From NCBI RefSeq assembly GCF_014268455.2, contig NZ_CP077085.1:1798001-1862000 (forward strand): a DNA stretch of 64,000 nt, read 5' to 3'. This document shows positions 1-9,444 of the stretch, in pieces (position 1 is the stretch's first letter; every line of letters starts with the position of its first letter). The position numbers were made by a program, and so were the translations under genes. Below the pieces are notes generated by a model. That model was not told the origin of the DNA, searched no databases, and saw nothing but the letters and a program-made list of their open reading frames with translations. Source of the DNA: Pseudomonas shahriarae (GTDB lineage: Bacteria > Pseudomonadota > Gammaproteobacteria > Pseudomonadales > Pseudomonadaceae).

Positions 1-5
1 ACGCC

Positions 6-908
6 ATGACCCTGCAATACCCAACCATCGCCGATTGCGTCGGCAACACACCTTTGGTCCGCTTGCAGCGCATGGCGGGTAACACCAGCAATACCTTGCT
101 GCTCAAGCTCGAGGGGAATAACCCGGCGGGCTCGGTCAAGGACCGTCCGGCGCTGTCGATGATCGCCCGTGCCGAGCAGCGCGGGCAGATCAAGCCCGGC
201 GACACCCTGATCGAAGCCACCTCCGGTAATACCGGGATTGCCCTGGCCATGGCCGCAGCGATCAAGGGCTACAAAATGATCCTGATCATGCCCGACAACG
301 GCAGCGCCGAGCGCAAGGCCGCGATGACCGCCTATGGCGCCGAGCTGGTCCTGGTGACCCAGGAAGAGGGCATGGAAGGCGCGCGTGATCTCGCCGAGCG
401 CATGGCCGCCGAAGGCCGTGGCCAGGTGTTGGACCAGTTCGCCAACGGTGACAACCCCGAGGCGCACTACACCAGCACCGGCCCGGAGATCTGGCGCCAG
501 ACCCAGGGCACCATCACCCATTTCGTCAGCTCCATGGGCACCACCGGCACCATCATGGGTAACTCGCGCTACCTCAAGGAGCAGAACCCGGCGATCCAGA
601 TCGTTGGCCTGCAACCGATGGAAGGCGCGGCGATCCCGGGGATCCGCCGTTGGCCCGAAGAGTACCTGCCCAAGATCTACAACGCTGCCCGCGTCGATCG
701 CATCATCGACATGGCCCAGCGTGAAGCCGAAGACACCACCCGTCGCCTGGCCCGTGAAGAAGGCATCTTCTGCGGCGTGTCCTCCGGCGGTGCGGTGGCG
801 GGGATGTTGCGTTTGTCTGCAGAACTGGAAAACGCGGTGATCGTCGCGATCATCTGTGACCGAGGCGACCGCTACCTGTCGACCGGCATTTTCGACGCGC
901 CCAACTGA
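6..908 (+). CDS. cysM: Cysteine synthase B (O-acetylserine sulfhydrylase B)
   Basis: This 300-aa PLP enzyme makes cysteine from O-acetylserine and sulfide (the B isozyme can also use thiosulfate) in the cytoplasm. The N-terminal SVKDRP motif carries the Schiff-base lysine (about Lys45), and an SGNTG phosphate/substrate loop follows near residue 73. The length is typical for CysM, and the ATG sits only five bases from the window edge, so any promoter lies outside. Its stop overlaps the start of rlmD by one base (TGATG), which suggests translational coupling. CysM is preferred over CysK because of its length and the [13 protein letters not shown] form of the active-site loop. Confidence 0.95.
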   Translation: MTLQYPTIADCVGNTPLVRLQRMAGNTSNTLLLKLEGNNPAGSVKDRPALSMIARAEQRGQIKPGDTLIEATSGNTGIALAMAAAIKGYKMILIMPDNGSAERKAAMTAYGAELVLVTQEEGMEGARDLAERMAAEGRGQVLDQFANGDNPEAHYTSTGPEIWRQTQGTITHFVSSMGTTGTIMGNSRYLKEQNPAIQIVGLQPMEGAAIPGIRRWPEEYLPKIYNAARVDRIIDMAQREAEDTTRRLAREEGIFCGVSSGGAVAGMLRLSAELENAVIVAIICDRGDRYLSTGIFDAPN

Positions 909-2260
909 TGGCCAAGCAAGAGCGAGGCCTGCGCTTCCAGCCCACGGGTGGCAGCCGGGCGCCCCAAGTACCGGTCGGCAAAAAGCAGCGCCTGACCATT
1001 GAGCGCCTGGCCAATGATGGCCGGGGGATCGTGTTTTTCGAAGGCCGCACCTGGTTTGTGGTGGGTGCCCTGGCCGGCGAGGAAGTCGAGGCGCGGGTGC
1101 TGGGCGCCCATGGCAAAGTGGTCGAGGCCCGCACCGAGCGGGTGTTCAAGGCCAGTGAACTGCGGCGCCCGGCGCCGTGCGTCCATGCCGGTCGTTGCGG
1201 CGGTTGCAGCCTGCAACATTTGCCCCATGGCGAACAGCTTGCCCTGAAACAGCGCATGCTCGCCGAGCAATTGTCCCGTGTCGCCGGGGTCGAGCCCCAG
1301 GAGTGGGCCGCGCCGTTGAGCGGGCCCGAGTTCGGCTATCGCCGCCGCGCCCGTGTCGCGGTGCGCTGGGACGCCAAGGCCAAGCGCCTGGACGTGGGTT
1401 TTCGCGCCGTGGCCAGCCAGGACATCGTGGCCATCGACGATTGCCCGGTGCTGGTACAGGCCTTGCAACCGATCATGCAGCGTCTGCCCAATATGTTGCG
1501 GCGCCTGAGCAAACCTCAGGCCCTGGGGCATGTCGAGTTGTTCAGCGGCTCGTCGATTGCCGTGTTGCTGCGGCATATGGCGCCGCTGTCCGACGCTGAC
1601 CTGCTGGTGCTGCAGGAATTTTGCGCGTTCCATGATGCCCAGTTGTGGCTGCATGGAGAGGGCGAGCCGCAGCCGTTCGCGGCCGGGCAGGCCCTGGGCT
1701 ATCGTCTGGAACAGTGGGACCTGGAGCTGGCGTACCGGCCGGGGGATTTTGTCCAGGTCAACGCCGGGGTCAATGAAGCGATGGTGGCCCAGGCGCTGGA
1801 CTGGCTGGCACCGCGCTCCGACGAACGGGTACTGGACCTGTTTTGTGGCCTGGGCAACTTTGCCTTGCCCCTGGCCCGCCAGGTGCGTGAAGTGGTGGCG
1901 GTAGAGGGCGTGCAGGCCATGGTGGACCGCGCGGCCCTCAACGCAGGCAGCAATAATTTGCATAATGTGCAGTTTTTTCAGGCCGATTTGTCCCAGCCTT
2001 TGAGTGACGCGCAATGGGCCAAAGCAGGCTTTTGTGCGGTACTCTTGGACCCACCCCGCGATGGTGCCCTGGAGGTTGTGCGCAAGCTCGCCACTCTGGG
2101 GGCTGATCGCCTGGTGTATGTGTCCTGCAATCCAGCCACGCTGGCGCGGGACACTGTCGAGTTGGTCAAGCAAGGCTACCGGCTAAAACGTGCCGGGATC
2201 CTCGATATGTTTCCGCAAACCGCGCATGTCGAGGCGATGGCGTTATTTGAAGCGAGCTAG
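908..2260 (+). CDS. rlmD: 23S rRNA (uracil-1939-C5)-methyltransferase RlmD
   Basis: This 450-aa SAM-dependent RNA methyltransferase makes m5U1939 in 23S rRNA. Visible parts are an N-terminal TRAM-like RNA-binding segment (about residues 25-80), an iron-sulfur cluster motif with Cys91, Cys97 and Cys100 ([10 protein letters not shown]) plus a later DCP cysteine near 178, a SAM-binding segment ([16 protein letters not shown], about residues 310-325) and the catalytic-cysteine motif [13 protein letters not shown] near the C-terminus. It overlaps cysM by one base and precedes relA, the usual Pseudomonas order. The four cysteines separate it from the cluster-lacking TrmA family. Confidence 0.95.
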   Translation: MAKQERGLRFQPTGGSRAPQVPVGKKQRLTIERLANDGRGIVFFEGRTWFVVGALAGEEVEARVLGAHGKVVEARTERVFKASELRRPAPCVHAGRCGGCSLQHLPHGEQLALKQRMLAEQLSRVAGVEPQEWAAPLSGPEFGYRRRARVAVRWDAKAKRLDVGFRAVASQDIVAIDDCPVLVQALQPIMQRLPNMLRRLSKPQALGHVELFSGSSIAVLLRHMAPLSDADLLVLQEFCAFHDAQLWLHGEGEPQPFAAGQALGYRLEQWDLELAYRPGDFVQVNAGVNEAMVAQALDWLAPRSDERVLDLFCGLGNFALPLARQVREVVAVEGVQAMVDRAALNAGSNNLHNVQFFQADLSQPLSDAQWAKAGFCAVLLDPPRDGALEVVRKLATLGADRLVYVSCNPATLARDTVELVKQGYRLKRAGILDMFPQTAHVEAMALFEAS

Positions 2261-2380
2261 GATGCTCGCTTAGTCCGACTGGCCTGCGTTCTCCTGGGCC
2301 TGTGACCTGCCAGGGAGTTCGCGTTACAAGGGTCAGCGATTTTGACGCGCTACAGGCGCGTCGTAGGGAAGGTAAGCAAG

Positions 2381-4624
2381 ATGGTACAGGTGAGAGCACA
2401 CCAGCCGATCAACACCGACGGCAGTATCAATCTCGAGGCATGGCTGGATCATGCCGTCAGTGTCGATCCGGCACTGGACCGTGAAGCCTTGAAAACCGCC
2501 TGCGAGTTCGCTCGCGAGGCCGAACAGCAAGACAATGCGGCCAAGAATCTGTGGGCCGAAGGAACCTCCAGTTTCCGTACCGGGCTTGAAATCGCCGAGA
2601 TCCTCGCCGACCTCAAGCTGGATCAGGACTCGCTGATCGCTGCGGTGCTCTATCGCGGCGTACGCGAGGGGCATATTGCGTTGCCCTTGGTCAGCCAGCG
2701 TTTCGGCGCGGTGGTGGCCAAGCTGATCGACGGCGTGCTGCGCATGGCTGCGATCAGCGCCAGCCTCAGCCCGCGCCAGTCGATGGTGCTGGGCACCCAG
2801 GGCCAGGTGGAAAACCTGCGCAAGATGCTGGTGGCGATGGTCGACGACGTACGCGTGGCGCTGATCAAGCTGGCCGAACGTACCTGCGCGATCCGTGCGG
2901 TGAAAACCGCCGATGACGAAAAGCGCAACCGTGTCGCCCGCGAGGTCTTCGATATCTACGCGCCCCTGGCCCACCGCCTGGGGATCGGCCATATCAAGTG
3001 GGAGCTGGAGGACCTGTCCTTCCGCTACCTCGAACCCGATCAATACAAACAGATCGCCACCCTGCTGCATGAGCGGCGGCTGGACCGTGAGCGCTTTATC
3101 AGCGATGTGATGGGCCAGTTGCGCTCGGAGTTGCAGGCGACCGGCGTCGAAGCCGATATCAGCGGGCGCGCCAAACACATCTATTCGATCTGGCGCAAAA
3201 TGCAGCGCAAGGGCCTGGCCTTCAGCCAGATCTACGACGTGCGCGCCGTACGCGTGCTGGTGCCGGAGATGCGCGATTGCTACACCGCGCTGGGCATCGT
3301 CCACACCCTGTGGCGGCATATTCCCAAGGAATTCGACGACTACATCGCCAACCCCAAGGAAAACGGCTACCGCTCGCTGCACACGGCGGTGATCGGCCCC
3401 GAGGGCAAGGTGTTGGAAGTGCAGATCCGCACCCACGCCATGCACGAAGAAGCCGAGCTGGGGGTTTGCGCGCACTGGCGCTACAAGGGTACCGACGTCA
3501 AGGCGGGCTCCAACCAGTACGAAGAGAAAATCTCCTGGCTACGCCAAGTGCTGGAGTGGCACGAAGAACTCGGCGATATCGGCGGCCTGGCCGAACAGTT
3601 GCGGGTGGATATCGAGCCAGACCGGGTCTATATCTTCACCCCCGACGGCCACGCCATCGACCTGCCCAAGGGCGCGACACCGCTGGACTTCGCCTACCGG
3701 GTGCACACCGAGATCGGCCACAACTGCCGTGGCGCCAAGATCAACGGGCGTATCGTGCCGCTCAACTACAGCCTGCAGACTGGTGAACAGGTCGAGATCA
3801 TCACCAGCAAGCACGGCACCCCGAGCCGCGACTGGCTGAACCCGAACCTGGGCTACATCACCACGTCGCGGGCGCGGGCGAAGATTGTCCACTGGTTCAA
3901 GCTGCAGGCGCGGGACCAGAACGTCGCCGCCGGCAAGACCCTGCTCGAGCGCGAGCTGGGGCGCCTGGGCCTGCCCCAGGTGGATTTCGACAAGTTGGCC
4001 GAAAAAGCCAACATGAAGATTGCCGAAGACATGTTCGCCGCCCTCGGCGCCGGCGACCTGCGCCTGGCGCAACTGGTCAACCTGGCCCAGCAGTTGGTGG
4101 AGCCGGAGCGCGGCAGCGAACAACTGGAGCTGATTCCCCGCAAGGCCACCGGCTACAAGCCGGGCAAGCGCGGCGATATCCAGATCCAGGGCGTGGGCAA
4201 CCTGATGACCCAAATGGCCGGCTGCTGCCAGCCGTTGCCGGGCGACGCGATCGTCGGCTACATCACCCAGGGCCGTGGGGTGAGCATTCACCGCCAGGAT
4301 TGTGCCTCGGTGTTGCAACTGGGCGGGCGCGAGCCGGAGCGGATCATCCAGGTCAGCTGGGGCCCGGTGCCGGTGCTCACCTACCCGGTGGACATCATCA
4401 TCCGCGCCTACGACCGTTCGGGGTTGCTGCGTGACGTCTCGCAAGTGCTGCTCAACGAGCGGATCAACGTACTGGCGGTCAACACCCGCTCGAACAAGGA
4501 GGACAACACCGCGTTGATGTCCCTGACCATCGAGATTCCGGGTCTGGACGCGTTGGGGCGGCTGCTGGGGCGTATCTCCCAACTGCCGAACATCATCGAG
4601 ACCCGGCGTAACCGCACGCCATGA
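2381..4624 (+). CDS. relA: (p)ppGpp synthetase RelA
   Basis: This 747-aa ribosome-associated enzyme makes the alarmone (p)ppGpp from GTP/GDP and ATP when uncharged tRNA enters the ribosome. The ATG at 2381 was chosen because GGAAGGTAAG lies just upstream; an in-frame TTG at 2342 would add 13 residues without support. Domains in order are a degenerate HD hydrolase domain (the HD pair is replaced by YRGVREG, as in monofunctional RelA), the synthetase domain with EFDDYIANPKENGYRSLH, a TGS domain (RVYIFTPDGHAIDLP), a Cys/His zinc-finger segment (CCQPLPGD to HRQDC) and a C-terminal ACT domain. It forms an apparent stringent-response/nucleotide-housekeeping group with mazG. Confidence 0.97.
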   Translation: MVQVRAHQPINTDGSINLEAWLDHAVSVDPALDREALKTACEFAREAEQQDNAAKNLWAEGTSSFRTGLEIAEILADLKLDQDSLIAAVLYRGVREGHIALPLVSQRFGAVVAKLIDGVLRMAAISASLSPRQSMVLGTQGQVENLRKMLVAMVDDVRVALIKLAERTCAIRAVKTADDEKRNRVAREVFDIYAPLAHRLGIGHIKWELEDLSFRYLEPDQYKQIATLLHERRLDRERFISDVMGQLRSELQATGVEADISGRAKHIYSIWRKMQRKGLAFSQIYDVRAVRVLVPEMRDCYTALGIVHTLWRHIPKEFDDYIANPKENGYRSLHTAVIGPEGKVLEVQIRTHAMHEEAELGVCAHWRYKGTDVKAGSNQYEEKISWLRQVLEWHEELGDIGGLAEQLRVDIEPDRVYIFTPDGHAIDLPKGATPLDFAYRVHTEIGHNCRGAKINGRIVPLNYSLQTGEQVEIITSKHGTPSRDWLNPNLGYITTSRARAKIVHWFKLQARDQNVAAGKTLLERELGRLGLPQVDFDKLAEKANMKIAEDMFAALGAGDLRLAQLVNLAQQLVEPERGSEQLELIPRKATGYKPGKRGDIQIQGVGNLMTQMAGCCQPLPGDAIVGYITQGRGVSIHRQDCASVLQLGGREPERIIQVSWGPVPVLTYPVDIIIRAYDRSGLLRDVSQVLLNERINVLAVNTRSNKEDNTALMSLTIEIPGLDALGRLLGRISQLPNIIETRRNRTP

Positions 4625-4649
4625 ATCACTGGATGAGTGCGGTTTAAAA

Positions 4650-4754
4650 TGTGGGAGCGGGCTTGTGTGGGAGCTGGCTTGCCTGCGATACAGGCGCCTC
4701 GGTCTACCCGATACCGAGGTGCCTGCATCGCGGGCAAGCCCGGCGCCCACATTT
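4650..4754. repeat. REP doublet (palindromic intergenic repeat)
   Basis: Between relA and mazG, one GTGGGAGC half is followed by a second copy (GTGGGAGCTGGCTTGCCTGC). Their inverted partner (GCGGGCAAGCCCGGCGCCCAC) closes the element, with a further inner palindrome (GCGCCTCGGT/ACCGAGGTGC) in the middle. The arrangement is that of a REP doublet (REPIN), common between Pseudomonas genes. It would form a long hairpin in RNA and may stabilise or attenuate the relA transcript. Confidence 0.85.
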
Positions 4755-4790
4755 GCTCGGTGGTTTTCCCACCTGATCGGATAGAGAACG

Positions 4791-5624
4791 ATGTATTCAC
4801 TTGAAGACCTGCTACACCTGATGAACCGTCTGCGCGACCCGCAATACGGTTGCCCGTGGGACATCAGGCAAACCTACGCCAGTATCGTGCCTCACACCCT
4901 GGAAGAAGCCTACGAAGTCGCCGACGCCATCGAGCGTGGGGATTTTGATCATCTGCAAGGCGAGCTGGGCGACCTGTTGTTCCAGGTGGTCTATTACAGC
5001 CAACTGGCCCGGGAAGAAGGGCGCTTCGAGTTCGCCGGCGTGGTCGACAGCATCACCCGCAAGCTGATTCGCCGGCATCCCCATGTGTTCCCCACCGGCG
5101 ACCTGTATGCGCCGCTGGATATCCCTCAGTTAAGCGAAGAGCAGGTCAAGGCGCGCTGGGAGCAAATCAAGGCCGAGGAGCGCGCCGAAAAATCCGACGC
5201 TCCACAGCAACTGTCCCTGCTTGATGATGTACCCAACGCCTTGCCGTCCCTGTCCCGCGCCGCCAAATTGCAAAAGCGCGCGAGCCAGGTCGGCTTCGAC
5301 TGGCCAGCGGCGCTGCCGGTGGTGGATAACGTGCGTGAAGAGCTCGATGAAGTGCTCGAAGCCATGGCCGACAATGACCCGGCAGCGATTGCCGATGAAG
5401 TCGGTGACCTGCTGTTTGCAGCGGTCAACCTGGCCCGGCACCTCAAGGTGGACCCGGAAACCGCCCTGCGCGGTGCCAATGCCAAATTCGAAAGGCGATT
5501 CCGATTTATCGAACAGGCATTGCGCGACACCCACCGTCCCATGGAAGATTGCACCCTCGAAGAGTTGGACGCCCTCTGGGGCGAAGCCAAACGCCAGGAA
5601 AAGAATGTGTCCAACTGCGGTTGA
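4791..5624 (+). CDS. mazG: Nucleoside triphosphate pyrophosphohydrolase MazG
   Basis: This 277-aa all-alpha NTP pyrophosphohydrolase hydrolyses NTPs and dNTPs to monophosphates. In other bacteria it lowers ppGpp build-up and cleans up aberrant nucleotides. Two MazG domains are visible: the N-terminal repeat with EEAYEVADAIE and a GELGDLLFQVVYY segment, and the C-terminal repeat with REELDEVLEA and DEVGDLLFAAVNLARHL. These supply the acidic magnesium ligands. The full two-domain length matches the E. coli-type enzyme. It follows relA after a REP repeat, as in other pseudomonads, which fits the RelA/MazG functional link. Confidence 0.95.
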   Translation: MYSLEDLLHLMNRLRDPQYGCPWDIRQTYASIVPHTLEEAYEVADAIERGDFDHLQGELGDLLFQVVYYSQLAREEGRFEFAGVVDSITRKLIRRHPHVFPTGDLYAPLDIPQLSEEQVKARWEQIKAEERAEKSDAPQQLSLLDDVPNALPSLSRAAKLQKRASQVGFDWPAALPVVDNVREELDEVLEAMADNDPAAIADEVGDLLFAAVNLARHLKVDPETALRGANAKFERRFRFIEQALRDTHRPMEDCTLEELDALWGEAKRQEKNVSNCG

Positions 5625-5649
5625 GCAGTTGCCTAAGTGAGTAAGCACC

Positions 5650-6195
5650 ATGAGCATTTCCCTTCGCGACCAGTTGCTCAAAGCAGGCCTGGTCAATCAG
5701 AAGCAGGCCAAGCAGGTCGGCAAAGACAAGCAGAAGCAGCAGCGCCTGGTTCACAAAGGCCAGGCCCAGGCCGATGACACCCAGCAGCGCCTGGCCCTGG
5801 AAGCGCAGGCCGAGAAGGTCAAGCGCGACCAGGAGCTCAACCGCCAGCAGCAGGAAAAGGTCGAGGCCAAGGCCCGTGCCGCGCAGGTCAAGCAATTGAT
5901 CGAGACCTCGCGCCTGCCCAAGTTGACCACCGAGGACTACTACAACTTCGTGGACGACAAGAAGGTCAAGCGCCTGTCGGTCAACACCTTGATGCGCAAC
6001 AAGCTGAGCAATGGCTCGTTGGCGATTGTCCATCACGGTGGCGGTTACGAAGTGATTCCACGGGAGGCCGCGCTGAAAATCCAGGAGCGCGCACCTGAGC
6101 GTATCGTCCAGATGAACATCCTCACCGAGACCCAGGTGCCGGATGAGGATGATCCGTACGCCGCCTATCAGATCCCTGACGACCTGATGTGGTAA
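5650..6195 (+). CDS. DUF2058 family protein (YaiL-like)
   Basis: This 181-aa cytoplasmic protein has a highly charged, Gln/Lys-rich N-terminal half (about residues 15-85, probably a long helix or coiled coil) and a compact C-terminal part containing YYNFVDDKKVKRLSVN. That layout is typical of DUF2058 proteins, annotated in E. coli as YaiL, a nucleoprotein/polynucleotide-associated protein. The biochemical function is not established. It lies 25 bases after mazG and ends just before a strong terminator, so it is probably the last gene of the relA-mazG transcription unit. Confidence 0.85.
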   Translation: MSISLRDQLLKAGLVNQKQAKQVGKDKQKQQRLVHKGQAQADDTQQRLALEAQAEKVKRDQELNRQQQEKVEAKARAAQVKQLIETSRLPKLTTEDYYNFVDDKKVKRLSVNTLMRNKLSNGSLAIVHHGGGYEVIPREAALKIQERAPERIVQMNILTETQVPDEDDPYAAYQIPDDLMW

Positions 6196-6208
6196 GGCGT
6201 TAAAAACA

Positions 6209-6237
6209 ACAAACCCCGCTCAAAAGGCGGGGTTTGT
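6209..6237 (+). terminator. Rho-independent terminator after the DUF2058 gene
   Basis: The inverted repeat ACAAACCCCGC / GCGGGGTTTGT encloses a short A-rich loop and starts 13 bases after the stop codon. T-rich sequence follows on the plus side and A-rich sequence precedes it, so it may work in both directions. Confidence 0.85.
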
Positions 6238-6289
6238 GTTTATAGGCACTGCGGCTGCGTGGGCCGGGTGGCTAGGGGATTTCAGCGCT

Positions 6290-6478
6290 TCAGGCGCTTG
6301 ATGCCTGGCGTCTCATTTCGAGGGTTTCGAGCTCGTTTTTATAGTTATGGGCGTCGCACTCGTTGTGAAACATACCGACCAGCAGGTCTTGTTGATGCAC
6401 ATCCCAGATATGAATCCCGTGGGCCAGGGCCTCGTGGGACATATGGGCATCGTCGCGTTCCGTTACTTTTACTGTCAT
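6290..6478 (-). CDS. Small conserved hypothetical protein (62 aa)
   Basis: This short hydrophilic protein is rich in His, Glu and Asp and contains IHIWDVHQQDLLVGMFHNE. The start is supported by a GGAG motif seven bases before the ATG on the minus strand and an AT-rich stretch upstream that could hold a promoter. No known domain is recognised. The reading frame is isolated between a terminator and a REP repeat, with no overlapping competitor of better quality. It is likely a Pseudomonas-type small protein of unknown function. Confidence 0.6.
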   Translation of the reverse strand: MTVKVTERDDAHMSHEALAHGIHIWDVHQQDLLVGMFHNECDAHNYKNELETLEMRRQASSA

Positions 6479-6529
6479 CTGCTTGCTCCAGTCTCTGGTT
6501 GATCTGCGGCAAGGCGTCGCAGGCCTTTG

Positions 6530-6570
6530 TTATATATTTTGTTAGCTTGCTAAGTAAACTGACTTTGCAC
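6530..6570 (-). promoter_or_regulatory. AT-rich candidate promoter with TTAGC-N2-GCTAA palindrome
   Basis: Upstream of the 62-aa minus-strand gene the DNA becomes AT-rich. It contains TATATA, readable as a minus-strand -10 box, and the perfect palindrome TTAGCTTGCTAA at 6543-6554, which could be an operator. This is assignment by motif only. Confidence 0.35.
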
Positions 6571-6710
6571 GCAACAATTCATTGCAGCAAACGCAACAAT
6601 GCTCCAGGCCACGTAAACCGCGACATTGCGTCGCAGGGCCTGGGGTTTTATGACAAAAGCTTCATGTTCGAGTCAGGCTTTGTCCGGGTGCCAGGCCTTC
6701 CACCGCTATC

Positions 6711-6769
6711 CCAGGCGAGCCAGCTCCCACCTTGGAATGCACCACCTGTGGGAGCTGGCTTGCCTGCGA
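6711..6769. repeat. REP hairpin, GTGGGAGCTGGCTTGCC type
   Basis: Inverted arms (GGCGAGCCAGCTCCCAC and GTGGGAGCTGGCTTGCCTGC) are separated by 17 bases. This is the second REP subtype in the window, with CTGG in place of CGGG. It lies between the 62-aa gene and the purM-purN-DUF3108 operon terminator. The bases between 6571 and 6711 show no gene. Confidence 0.75.
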
Positions 6770-6802
6770 TAACGCCAGTCGCCTCACTCCAAACGCCAGG
6801 CG

Positions 6803-6834
6803 AAAAAAAGCCCCGCATTTAGCGAGGCTCTTTT
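6803..6834 (-). terminator. Terminator of the purM-purN-DUF3108 operon
   Basis: Read on the minus strand, the stem AGCCTCGC/GCGGGGCT is followed by a run of T, just after the stop codon of the DUF3108 gene. It is a plausible intrinsic terminator with an imperfect stem. Confidence 0.75.
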
Positions 6835-6847
6835 AAACACTCAACGA

Positions 6848-7561
6848 TCAGCTGCCTTTCACAGCCTTGCCGTTGACCGTGCCGTCCAACAGCATGATGT
6901 TGTATTCCTTGCCGTCGGTTTCGACTTGTTGCAGGCGAACCAGCAGGTAATCCCAATCCTTGGCAAACCACATCACAGTAATGCGCTTGCTTTGCGTCGG
7001 GTCGCGCACGCGCTCAACCTTGATGGCGTCGATCTTGCCGGCCTTGGTCTCGACTTTCTCGGCACCCAGCACGCGGAAGTCATAGGTGTCGACCTCGCCG
7101 TCATCCACCACCTGGTAGCTCATGGTTTTCTTGCCGGCGGCCACGTCATGCTGCAGGGCCAACTGGTAAGTGGATTTGTCGACCATGCCACGGTTCAGCG
7201 GGATCTTCACCGCATCACCGCGATCGGTGCCGGTGACCATCTTGGCGGTCCAATCGAAGTCCAGGTCGGCTTTCTTGGCTTTACCCAGCCCACCCCGTTC
7301 AAAGTGGTAGGACTGTGGCAGCAAAGTATCCTTGTCCAGGGTCAAGGTGCTGGTTTCGGTCAGGCTGGCGATCATCATCGAGGCCTTGAAGCTGAGCTTC
7401 CAGGTACCGTCGGCGTTTTTTTCCAGGCTGCGTTCCGCAGTGCCGCTCATGGGCAACTGCTTCCAGTCGGCGGTATAGCTGGCGGAGAAAGGCTGAAGGT
7501 CTGCCGCGTGCACGGCAGGCAGGGCAAACAGAGCAAAAGCGAAGAGCAGGGCGCGACGCAT
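6848..7561 (-). CDS. DUF3108 domain-containing exported protein
   Basis: This 237-aa protein has a clear Sec signal peptide (MRRALLFAFALFALPAVHA, cleavage near residue 19) and a beta-rich body (FSASYTADWKQLPMSGTAERSL near the start of the mature part) typical of DUF3108 periplasmic proteins. The reaction or ligand is unknown. It follows purN by eight bases on the same strand and shares its terminator, so it is probably co-transcribed with purine genes; the same neighbour order is familiar from other pseudomonads. A structural or lipid-binding periplasmic role is only a guess. Confidence 0.85.
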   Translation of the reverse strand: MRRALLFAFALFALPAVHAADLQPFSASYTADWKQLPMSGTAERSLEKNADGTWKLSFKASMMIASLTETSTLTLDKDTLLPQSYHFERGGLGKAKKADLDFDWTAKMVTGTDRGDAVKIPLNRGMVDKSTYQLALQHDVAAGKKTMSYQVVDDGEVDTYDFRVLGAEKVETKAGKIDAIKVERVRDPTQSKRITVMWFAKDWDYLLVRLQQVETDGKEYNIMLLDGTVNGKAVKGS

Positions 7562-7569
7562 AAAATCTC

Positions 7570-8220
7570 CTAGGTACGAATCAAGTGGCCGCTGGCCGCA
7601 AGTAACTGGCCATCCAACAATGCACCCTGTTCACCGAGAACCAAGCGGCCTTCGGCAAACCAGCGAACCGCCAGCGGGTAAATCCTGTGTTCCTGGGTGT
7701 GAACCCGTTGCGCAAGGCTCTGCGCTGAGTCCGCAGACTCTACCGGAACTACTGCCTGTACGACCAGAGGCCCGCCATCGAGTTCCTCGGTGACAAAGTG
7801 CACGCTGCAGCCGTGCTCCGTATCGCCGGCCTCAAGGGCCCGTTGGTGAGTGTGTAACCCTTTGTATTTAGGCAGCAGGGAAGGGTGGATATTCAGCAGG
7901 CGCCCCTGGTAATGGCGCACGAAATCAGCGCTGAGAATGCGCATGAAACCGGCGAGGACCACGAGCTTGGGGTTGAAGGCGTCGATCAATTCGATCAAGG
8001 CTGCATCGAAGGCCTCGCGACCGTCGAACGCCTTGTGATCCAGGGCGCGGGTGTCGATACCCGCGTCCTGGGCGCGTTGCAGGCCGTAGGCGTCGCTGCG
8101 GTTGGAAATCACCGCAGCGATGCGCACCGGGCTGTCGCCGGCGCGCGTGCTGTCGATCAGGGCCTGCAAGTTACTGCCGGTGCCGGAGAGCAGCACCACG
8201 ACATCACAGGTTGCTGGCAT
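7570..8220 (-). CDS. purN: Phosphoribosylglycinamide formyltransferase PurN
   Basis: This 216-aa cytoplasmic enzyme transfers a formyl group from 10-formyl-tetrahydrofolate to GAR, the third step of purine synthesis. Motifs are the GAR-binding N-terminus (LLSGTGSNLQALID), the FMRILSADFV segment, and IHPSLLPKYKGLHTHQ with the catalytic His. The ATG overlaps the purM stop by one base (TGATG), so translation is likely coupled. The length is normal for the family. Confidence 0.96.
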   Translation of the reverse strand: MPATCDVVVLLSGTGSNLQALIDSTRAGDSPVRIAAVISNRSDAYGLQRAQDAGIDTRALDHKAFDGREAFDAALIELIDAFNPKLVVLAGFMRILSADFVRHYQGRLLNIHPSLLPKYKGLHTHQRALEAGDTEHGCSVHFVTEELDGGPLVVQAVVPVESADSAQSLAQRVHTQEHRIYPLAVRWFAEGRLVLGEQGALLDGQLLAASGHLIRT

Positions 8221-9278
8221 CAGTGAGCCTTGAGGTTCTTCAGTTCAACCTGGGCAGCACCTTCGGCAGCCGTGGCGATCTGACCGATCACCCATGGCTG
8301 CTCGCCGGCTTCACGCAGAACGTTCAGCGCGGTTTCCACGTGCTCTTGAGCCACGCAGATGACCATGCCCACGCCGCAGTTCAGCACGCGGTGCATTTCG
8401 GTCTCGTTGACGTTGCCTTTCTCTTGCAGCCAGTCGAAGACCGCCGGGCGCTGCCAGCTGGCCACGTCGACGATGGCCTGGGCGCCTTTTGGCAGTACGC
8501 GCGGGATGTTGTCCAGCAGGCCGCCACCGGTGATGTGGGCCATGGCCTTGACCGCGCCGGTGTCCTTGATCAGCTTGAGCAATGGCTTGACGTAGATGCG
8601 GGTCGGGGCCATCAGCAGGTCGGTCAAAGGCTTGCCGTCGAGCTGGGTGTTCTCGATGTCGGCGCCGGACACTTCGATGATCTTGCGGATCAGCGAGTAG
8701 CCGTTGGAGTGCGGGCCGGACGATGGCAGAGCCAGCAGGGCGTCACCGGCAGCCACCTTGGAGCCGTCGATGATCTCGGCTTTTTCCACGACGCCGACGC
8801 AGAAGCCGGCCAGGTCGTAGTCTTCGCCTTCGTACATGCCTGGCATTTCAGCGGTTTCGCCGCCGACCAGGGAGCAACCCGACAGTTCGCAGCCAGCGCC
8901 GATACCGGTGACCACTTGTGCAGCGGTCTCCACGTTGAGCTTGCCGGTGGCGTAGTAGTCGAGGAAGAACAACGGCTCGGCGCCGCATACCACCAGGTCG
9001 TTGACGCACATGGCCACCAGGTCGATGCCGATGGTGTCGTGCTTGTTCAGGTTCAGGGCCAGGCGCAGCTTGGTGCCCACGCCGTCGGTGCCGGAGACCA
9101 GCACTGGCTGCTTGTAGCCGGCCGGGATCTCGCAGAGGGCGCCGAAACCGCCCAGGCCGCCCATGACTTCGGGGCGCGCAGTGCGCTTGGCGACGCTCTT
9201 GATGCGTTCGACCAATGCTTCACCGGCGTCGATGTCTACACCGGCGTCCTTGTAGCTCAGGGAGGGTTGCTTGCTCAT
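8220..9278 (-). CDS. purM: Phosphoribosylformylglycinamidine cyclo-ligase PurM
   Basis: This 352-aa AIR synthetase closes the imidazole ring (FGAM plus ATP to AIR) in purine synthesis. The start at 9278 gives [27 protein letters not shown], the conserved family N-terminus; an upstream in-frame ATG at 9329 would add 17 unlike residues. The ATP-binding [12 protein letters not shown] and the glycine-rich [16 protein letters not shown] motifs are present. It is the first gene of the purM-purN-DUF3108 operon, and a terminator-like hairpin sits about 170 bases upstream on the same strand. Confidence 0.97.
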   Translation of the reverse strand: MSKQPSLSYKDAGVDIDAGEALVERIKSVAKRTARPEVMGGLGGFGALCEIPAGYKQPVLVSGTDGVGTKLRLALNLNKHDTIGIDLVAMCVNDLVVCGAEPLFFLDYYATGKLNVETAAQVVTGIGAGCELSGCSLVGGETAEMPGMYEGEDYDLAGFCVGVVEKAEIIDGSKVAAGDALLALPSSGPHSNGYSLIRKIIEVSGADIENTQLDGKPLTDLLMAPTRIYVKPLLKLIKDTGAVKAMAHITGGGLLDNIPRVLPKGAQAIVDVASWQRPAVFDWLQEKGNVNETEMHRVLNCGVGMVICVAQEHVETALNVLREAGEQPWVIGQIATAAEGAAQVELKNLKAH

Positions 9279-9444
9279 GATCCAGGCCTTTAGGGGGGAT
9301 TCAGGGGTAACGACCGATGCGGTGGGCACAGAAGCTGAACACTTCAGGACGCCCAGCCGTTGACGGTCTGCGAAGGCGCGCGATTTTATCAGGCTTGAGG
9401 GGCAGCGGCCATCCTCGGGCCGACGGGCAGGGGCATATGGTGCT

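Noticed and set aside
872..2173. Long minus-strand frame (433 aa) across rlmD
   Set aside because: It is antisense to a clear rlmD with conserved iron-sulfur and catalytic motifs; long reverse frames are common in GC-rich genes and this one has no recognisable domain.
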